From NCBI GenBank assembly GCA_021806845.1, contig JAKAPV010000110.1:1-9336 (forward strand): 9,336 nt of DNA, read 5' to 3'. Position numbers and translations under genes: made by a program. This DNA comes from Bacillota bacterium (GTDB lineage Bacteria > Bacillota > Sulfobacillia > JAJZYS01 > JAJYTV01). Under the pieces are notes generated by a model. The model searched no databases and was not told where the DNA came from. It was given only the letters and a program-made list of their open reading frames with translations. This document shows, in pieces, positions 5,540-9,336 of the stretch (positions within the stretch are counted from its first letter, which is position 1; each line of letters opens with the position of its first letter).

Positions 5540-6681
5540 GCGAGGAACGGCGCGGCTATTCGGTGCAGGAGCCAGCGCCCGTCCGGCGTCGGCCGCACCC
5601 GCCCCGGCACGGCATCGAGCAGGCCGGTGGCGCGCAGGGAATCCCTGACGCCGGGGTAGGCGGCATCGAGCGGCAGGCCAAAGCGGCGCGCGAACGACTG
5701 CAGCGTGAAGCCCTCTTGCAGGCGCAGGCGCAGGTAGACCCATTCCCCCATCTGCGCGCGCGCGGACAGCACCTCCTCGCCCGCGACGGCCTCGCCCGCC
5801 GCACCGACGCGCCGCAGGTACTCCCCGGGCGGCGCCGCGTTCCAAAAGCGCCGGCCCCAAAGGTGCGAGTGGGCGCCCGGACCGAAGCCGCGGTAGGATC
5901 CCTGGTGCCAGTAGAGCATGTTATGCCGCGCGCGGCGGCCGGAGCGCGCGAAGTTCGAGATTTCGTAGCGCTGCAGGCCCGCCGCCTCGCAAGCCGCGGC
6001 GACCAGGTCGCCCGCGCGCACGACCTCCTCCTCCGGCGGCAGCGGCAGCCTGCCCTGCCGCGCGAGGCGGCCGAAGAGCGTCTCCTCCTCGAGCTCGAGC
6101 GCGTACGCGGAAAGGTGTTCGACCCCGAGCGAGATCGCCTCTAGGGCGCTCGCGCGCGCATCCTCCGGCGTCTCGCCGGGCAGGCCGTAGATCACGTCGA
6201 GCGACACGTTTTTGAAGCCCGCGGCGCGCGCCGCCCGCACGGCCTGCCGCGTCTGCGCCGGCGTATGCAGGCGCCCGATGCGCGCGAGGGTCTCCGCGCG
6301 AAAGCTCTGGGCCCCGATCGAGAGGCGCGTGACGCCCAGGCGGCGCAGCGCGCGCAGGTAGCCCTCGTCGACGGTCCCGGGGTTGCACTCGAGCGTCACC
6401 TCGGCGCCGCGCGCGACGCCGTAGCGGCGGCGCAGGGCCTGCAGGATCTCCCCGATCTCCTCCGGGCGGAAGACGCTCGGCGTGCCGCCGCCGAAGAAGA
6501 TCGAGGTGATCGTGCGCCCAAGGTCCTCGCCCGGCGAACGCAGGATCTCCTCGGCGATCGCGGCCGCCATCTCCTGGCGGGCGCCTTCCGCGCGGGGCAG
6601 GCGGTAGGCGTTGAAGTCGCAGTAGTGGCACTTGTAGGGGCAGTACGGCAGGTGCAGGTAGGCGCCAAAGGGCTCAGTCAC
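5536..6681 (-). CDS. hemW: Radical SAM heme chaperone HemW
   Basis: Radical SAM family protein that binds heme and transfers it to target proteins; it was long misannotated as oxygen-independent coproporphyrinogen III oxidase. The 381 residues fit HemW. The cluster motif is YCPYKCHYCDF with C14, C18 and C21; a phenylalanine follows in CxF position, where true HemN has an extra Cys. Next come FFGGGTPS (62-69), LECNPGT (97-103), RLSIGAQSF and the HemW-type VEHLSAYALELEEET, with a C-terminal HemN_C-like domain. The start is GTG, overlapping the lepA end by 8 bases with no clear ribosome site, so translation is probably coupled to lepA. lepA-hemW-hrcA is a standard Firmicutes order. Confidence 0.95.
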   Translation of the reverse strand: MTEPFGAYLHLPYCPYKCHYCDFNAYRLPRAEGARQEMAAAIAEEILRSPGEDLGRTITSIFFGGGTPSVFRPEEIGEILQALRRRYGVARGAEVTLECNPGTVDEGYLRALRRLGVTRLSIGAQSFRAETLARIGRLHTPAQTRQAVRAARAAGFKNVSLDVIYGLPGETPEDARASALEAISLGVEHLSAYALELEEETLFGRLARQGRLPLPPEEEVVRAGDLVAAACEAAGLQRYEISNFARSGRRARHNMLYWHQGSYRGFGPGAHSHLWGRRFWNAAPPGEYLRRVGAAGEAVAGEEVLSARAQMGEWVYLRLRLQEGFTLQSFARRFGLPLDAAYPGVRDSLRATGLLDAVPGRVRPTPDGRWLLHRIAAPFLA

Positions 6682-8476
6682 CGCGGCGCAGGACCGCCAT
6701 GAACGCCTCCTGCGGCACCTCCACCTGTCCGAGGCGGCGCATGCGCTTCTTGCCTTCCTTCTGCTTCTCCAGCAGCTTGCGCTTGCGGGTGATGTCGCCG
6801 CCGTAGCATTTCGCGAGGACGTCCTTGCGCAGGGCGCGGATCGTCTCGCGGGCCAGCACGCGGCCGCCGACCGCGGCCTGCACCGGCACGTCGAAGAGCT
6901 GGCGGGGGATGACCTCGCGCAGCTTCTCGCAGACGGAGCGGCCCTGCGAAGGCGCCTGGTCGCGGTGGCAGATGAAGGAGAGCGCGTCCACCACCTCGCC
7001 GTTCAGGAGCACGTCGACGCGCACGAGGTCCCCCGGGCGGCTGCCGATCAGCTGGTAGTCGAGCGAGGCGTAGCCGCGCGTGCGCGACTTCAGCTGGTCG
7101 AAGAAGTCGTACATGATCTCCCCGAGCGGGATGCTGTAGGTGAGCACCGCGCGGTCCGGCGACGGGTAATCGATCGACTTGAACTGGCCGCGCCGCTCCT
7201 GGCAAAGCTCCATCGCGGGACCGACGAAGCCCGTCGGCGCGATCACGGTCGCCTCGACATAGGGCTCCTCGATCTCCTCGAGGCCTCGCTCCGGCTGCAG
7301 CGCGGCCGGGTTCTCGATGCGCTCGACGCGCCCGCCCTGGTAGTGCACGGTGTAGACGACGCTCGGCGCGGTGACGACGAGGTCCATGTCGTACTCGCGC
7401 TCAAGGCGCTCCTGCACGATCTCGAGGTGCAAGAGCCCGAGGAAGCCGCAGCGGAACCCAAAGCCGAGCGCTCCCGACGTCTCCGGCTCGAAGGAGAGCG
7501 CCGCGTCGTTCAGCTGCAGACGCTCGAGCGCCTCGCGCAGCACGTCGTAGCGGCTCGGCTCGCTCGGGTAGAGGCCGGCGAAGACCATCGGCACCGCCGG
7601 CCGGTAGCCCGGGAGCGGCGAGAGCGCGCCGCGCTCCGCGGTCGTGACGGTGTCGCCGACGCGCGCGTCGCGCACGTTCTTGATCCCCGCCGCGAAGTAT
7701 CCGACCTGCCCGGCGGCCAGGGCGGCCGCCGGCGTCGGCGCAGGGCGGAAGGTGCCGAGGTCGGTGACCTCGTAGGCGGCGCCGGTCGCCATCAGGCGCA
7801 AGCGCGCACCGGCGCGCAGCTCCCCCTGCAAGACGCGCACGTGGCAGACGACGCCGCGGTATGGGTCGAAGTGCGAGTCGAAGATCAGCGCCTGCAGCGG
7901 CGCCTGCGCGTTGCCCTGGGGCGGCGGGATGCGGTCGACGATAGCTTCGAGGATCTCCCCGATCCCGATGCCCTCCTTCGCCGACGCGAGCACCGCGGCG
8001 GTCGGGTCGAGGCCGATCTGCAGGAGCTCCTGGCGCACGCGGTCGGGGTCTGCCTGCGGCAGGTCGATCTTGTTGATCACCGGGATGATCTCGAGGTCGT
8101 GCTCGAGGGCGAGGTAGAGGTTCGCGAGCGTCTGCGCCTCGACGCCCTGCGCCGCGTCCACGACGAGCAGCGCCCCCTCGCAGGCGGCCAGCGAGCGGGA
8201 TACCTCGTAGGAGAAGTCGACGTGGCCCGGGGTGTCGATGAGGTTCAGCTCGTAGCGCTCGCCGCCCTCGCGCTCGTAGTCGAGGCGGACCGCCTGGGCC
8301 TTGATCGTGATGCCGCGCTCGCGCTCGAGGTCCATCGAGTCCAGCACCTGCTCCTGCATATCGCGCGCGGCGAGCGTGCCGGTCGCTTCGATCAGGCGGT
8401 CGGCCAGGGTGGACTTGCCGTGGTCGATATGGGCGATGATGCAGAAGTTGCGGATGCGGTCCTGCTGGCCTGACAA
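6674..8476 (-). CDS. lepA: Elongation factor 4 (LepA), ribosomal back-translocase GTPase
   Basis: Ribosome-associated GTPase related to EF-G, implicated in back-translocation and in 30S biogenesis under stress. The 600 residues are standard. GTPase motifs are AHIDHGKST (15-23), RGITI (54-58), DTPGH (81-85), NKID (135-138) and ASAKEG. EF-G-like domains II, III and V follow, and the LepA-only C-terminal domain is recognised by AKCYGGDITRKRKLLEKQ and KKRMRRLGQVEVP. The start is TTG, placed 10 residues before FCIIAHIDHG as in homologues, with GGAGAG 7 bases upstream; no better in-frame start is visible. It is the first gene of the lepA-hemW unit and has its own promoter about 50 bases upstream, diverging from the DUF212 gene. 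Confidence 0.97.
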   Translation of the reverse strand: MSGQQDRIRNFCIIAHIDHGKSTLADRLIEATGTLAARDMQEQVLDSMDLERERGITIKAQAVRLDYEREGGERYELNLIDTPGHVDFSYEVSRSLAACEGALLVVDAAQGVEAQTLANLYLALEHDLEIIPVINKIDLPQADPDRVRQELLQIGLDPTAAVLASAKEGIGIGEILEAIVDRIPPPQGNAQAPLQALIFDSHFDPYRGVVCHVRVLQGELRAGARLRLMATGAAYEVTDLGTFRPAPTPAAALAAGQVGYFAAGIKNVRDARVGDTVTTAERGALSPLPGYRPAVPMVFAGLYPSEPSRYDVLREALERLQLNDAALSFEPETSGALGFGFRCGFLGLLHLEIVQERLEREYDMDLVVTAPSVVYTVHYQGGRVERIENPAALQPERGLEEIEEPYVEATVIAPTGFVGPAMELCQERRGQFKSIDYPSPDRAVLTYSIPLGEIMYDFFDQLKSRTRGYASLDYQLIGSRPGDLVRVDVLLNGEVVDALSFICHRDQAPSQGRSVCEKLREVIPRQLFDVPVQAAVGGRVLARETIRALRKDVLAKCYGGDITRKRKLLEKQKEGKKRMRRLGQVEVPQEAFMAVLRRGD

Positions 8477-8527
8477 GCCTTGGCTCTCCGCCTTCCGTAA
8501 GGTTCGATCGGGACTTTAATGTACTTT

Positions 8528-8556
8528 ACCGTAGCATGCGGCTTCTGCGCCGTCAA
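8528..8556 (-). promoter_or_regulatory. Promoter of lepA-hemW
   Basis: On the minus strand TTGACG (8551-8556) and TACGGT (8528-8533) are 17 bases apart, with TGC directly before the -10 (extended -10). The block GCATGCTACGGT is identical to the one in the hrcA promoter. Transcription would start near 8521, giving a leader of about 45 bases. TAAAGT occurs twice, 10 bases apart, over the -10 edge and start region. Confidence 0.65.
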
Positions 8557-8624
8557 AAGGCCGCAGCCGCCGTCGCGGGCAGGATAACCAGGGCGATTGC
8601 GGGAATTTCCTAGCGCATGCCAGC

Positions 8625-8631
8625 AGGAGGT
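8625..8631 (+). promoter_or_regulatory. Ribosome binding site fixing the DUF212 gene start
   Basis: AGGAGGT, a full match to the anti-Shine-Dalgarno, lies 7 bases before TTG 8639. It therefore selects this TTG rather than the upstream in-frame TTG at 8597, which has no ribosome site. The rest of the 162-base gap between lepA and this gene holds the lepA promoter; I see no convincing plus-strand promoter in it. Confidence 0.85.
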
Positions 8632-8638
8632 CCGCCAC

Positions 8639-9094
8639 TTGCACCCCCTCTTCCACGCCCTTGCCTTCTTCCTGCACCAGCTCGCCCACGAGAACTTGAT
8701 GCTGGTCACGGCCGCGTCCGCGATGGCGTCGGCGCAGGTGATCAAGTTCCTCGTGGCATCCATCCGCGCCCGCACGATCCTCTCGGAGCGCCTCTTCAGC
8801 TCCGGAGGCATGCCGAGCTCCCACTCGGCGATGGTCACGGCGCTCGGCACGGCGGTCGGCATCACCCACGGCTGGCACTCCGACCTCTTCGCGATCGTCG
8901 CCGTCTTCTCGACCATCGTCCTCTACGACGCCGTCGGCATCCGCTACGCCGTCGGCCAGCAGGCGCGCTTCCTGAACTCCTTGCTGGGCAGCAGCCAGGA
9001 TCCCTTTAAGGAACAGCTCGGCCACACGCCGCAGGAGGTCGTCGCCGGGGCGGTGCTGGGCGTGATCGTCGCGCTCCTCTTCTACACGATCTGA
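8639..9094 (+). CDS. DUF212 (YuiD-like, divergent PAP2-related) membrane protein
   Basis: A 151-residue integral membrane protein of the DUF212 family, distantly related to PAP2/vanadium haloperoxidase-type phosphatases. Hallmarks are GGMPSSHSAMVTAL (56-69), LYDAVGIRYAVGQQA (95-109) and GHTPQEVVAGAVLG (128-141). About four hydrophobic segments are visible (roughly 20-40, 63-78, 83-99, 134-150). The PSSHS and GHT motifs resemble PAP2 active-site elements, but no reaction has been established for the family to my knowledge, so I assign none. The TTG start is chosen from the AGGAGGT site and removes 14 residues from the longest frame; it still leaves about 18 residues before the usual family start. 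It diverges from lepA, and an M20 peptidase gene follows after 13 bases, likely in one operon. Confidence 0.92.
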   Translation: MHPLFHALAFFLHQLAHENLMLVTAASAMASAQVIKFLVASIRARTILSERLFSSGGMPSSHSAMVTALGTAVGITHGWHSDLFAIVAVFSTIVLYDAVGIRYAVGQQARFLNSLLGSSQDPFKEQLGHTPQEVVAGAVLGVIVALLFYTI

Positions 9095-9107
9095 CGGAGG
9101 TGTCCCG

Positions 9108-9336
9108 ATGGATCCCAAGGCCTATCTGGCGCAGCGCCGCGAGGAGCACCTGGAGGCGCTCTTCTCGCTGCTTTCCATCCCGTCCGTCTCCACAGACCCC
9201 GAGCGCGCCACAGACGTGCGCCGCGCCGCGAACCAGCTCGCCGGCTACATGCGCTCGATCGGTCTCGAGCACGTGGCGGTGCAGGAGACGGGCGGCCACC
9301 CGGTCGTCTACGCCGCCTCCCCGAAGAGTCCCGGCC
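9108..9336 (+). CDS. M20-family metallopeptidase (dipeptidase), N-terminal fragment
   Basis: The reading frame opens at ATG with GGAGGT upstream and is still open at the window edge after 76 codons. The visible part (MDPKAYLAQRREEHLEALFS, then LLSIPSVSTDPE, DVRRAANQLAGYMRSIGLE and TGGHPVVYAA) matches the N-terminus of ArgE/DapE/CPG2-type M20 dipeptidases, which read LxxLLxIPSVSTDP...A.WLA..L...G...V.....GHPVVYA. The metal-binding HxD motif that would prove catalytic competence normally comes shortly after this point and is outside the window. Family members are cytosolic zinc-dependent enzymes cutting dipeptides or N-acyl amino acids; the substrate cannot be predicted here. It is probably cotranscribed with the DUF212 gene 13 bases upstream. 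Confidence 0.85.
   Translation, partial: MDPKAYLAQRREEHLEALFSLLSIPSVSTDPERATDVRRAANQLAGYMRSIGLEHVAVQETGGHPVVYAASPKSPG

Noticed and set aside
6965..8473. A 502-codon open frame on the plus strand
   Set aside because: Exactly antisense to lepA, whose GTPase and C-terminal motifs are intact; the frame reads as Val/Arg/Asp/Leu-rich sequence without domains.
8597..8638. Upstream TTG (8597) as the DUF212 gene start
   Set aside because: No ribosome site precedes it, whereas AGGAGGT sits 7 bases before TTG 8639 in the same frame.
8516..9118. A 200-codon minus-strand frame opposite the DUF212 gene
   Set aside because: The plus strand has the DUF212 hallmarks and an ideal ribosome site; the minus frame has neither.
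1..9336. CRISPR arrays, insertion sequences, tRNA/rRNA genes, phage or toxin-antitoxin genes
   Set aside because: No spaced direct repeats, transposase-like frames, cloverleaf-like segments or short paired toxin/antitoxin frames were found; almost all bases are accounted for by housekeeping genes and their control sites.

Overview
This window looks like chromosomal housekeeping DNA from a high-GC (about two thirds G+C) bacterium, most probably a deep-branching or thermophile-like member of the Bacillota (Firmicutes). The case rests on the gene order lepA-hemW-hrcA-grpE-dnaJ-prmA ... rpsU-yqeY, which is the classical Firmicutes arrangement, on a nearly perfect CIRCE operator in front of hrcA, and on strong Shine-Dalgarno sequences with many GTG/TTG starts. 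Genus and species cannot be read from the sequence.

Layout, from right to left on the minus strand. lepA (translation factor EF4) has its own promoter and overlaps hemW (heme chaperone) by 8 bp. A second promoter overlaps the hemW stop codon, is followed by CIRCE, and drives hrcA, grpE and dnaJ, then prmA, a D-alanine-D-alanine ligase gene and a HIT-family gene, all closely packed and probably one long operon. A good sigma-A type promoter then starts a short unit, rpsU followed by a severely truncated yqeY whose reading frame contains a terminator-like hairpin. On the plus strand at the right end, diverging from lepA, are a DUF212 (YuiD-like) membrane protein gene and the 5' end of an M20-family peptidase gene that runs off the window.

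How the genes work together: HrcA bound to CIRCE should repress its own operon, coupling chaperone supply (GrpE, DnaJ) to protein-folding stress. A perfect 11-bp hairpin between hrcA and grpE sits where the Bacillus subtilis dnaK-operon mRNA is processed. Downstream genes serve ribosome modification (PrmA), peptidoglycan precursor synthesis (Ddl) and nucleotide hydrolysis (HIT).

The main surprises are omissions from a conserved neighbourhood. dnaK is missing between grpE and dnaJ (only 10 bp separate them), rsmE and mtaB are missing after prmA with ddl in their place, and yqeY breaks off after about 25 codons. The hrcA and lepA promoters also share an identical 12-bp block. I see no evidence for a novel multi-gene system, defence island, CRISPR array, mobile element, tRNA or rRNA here.
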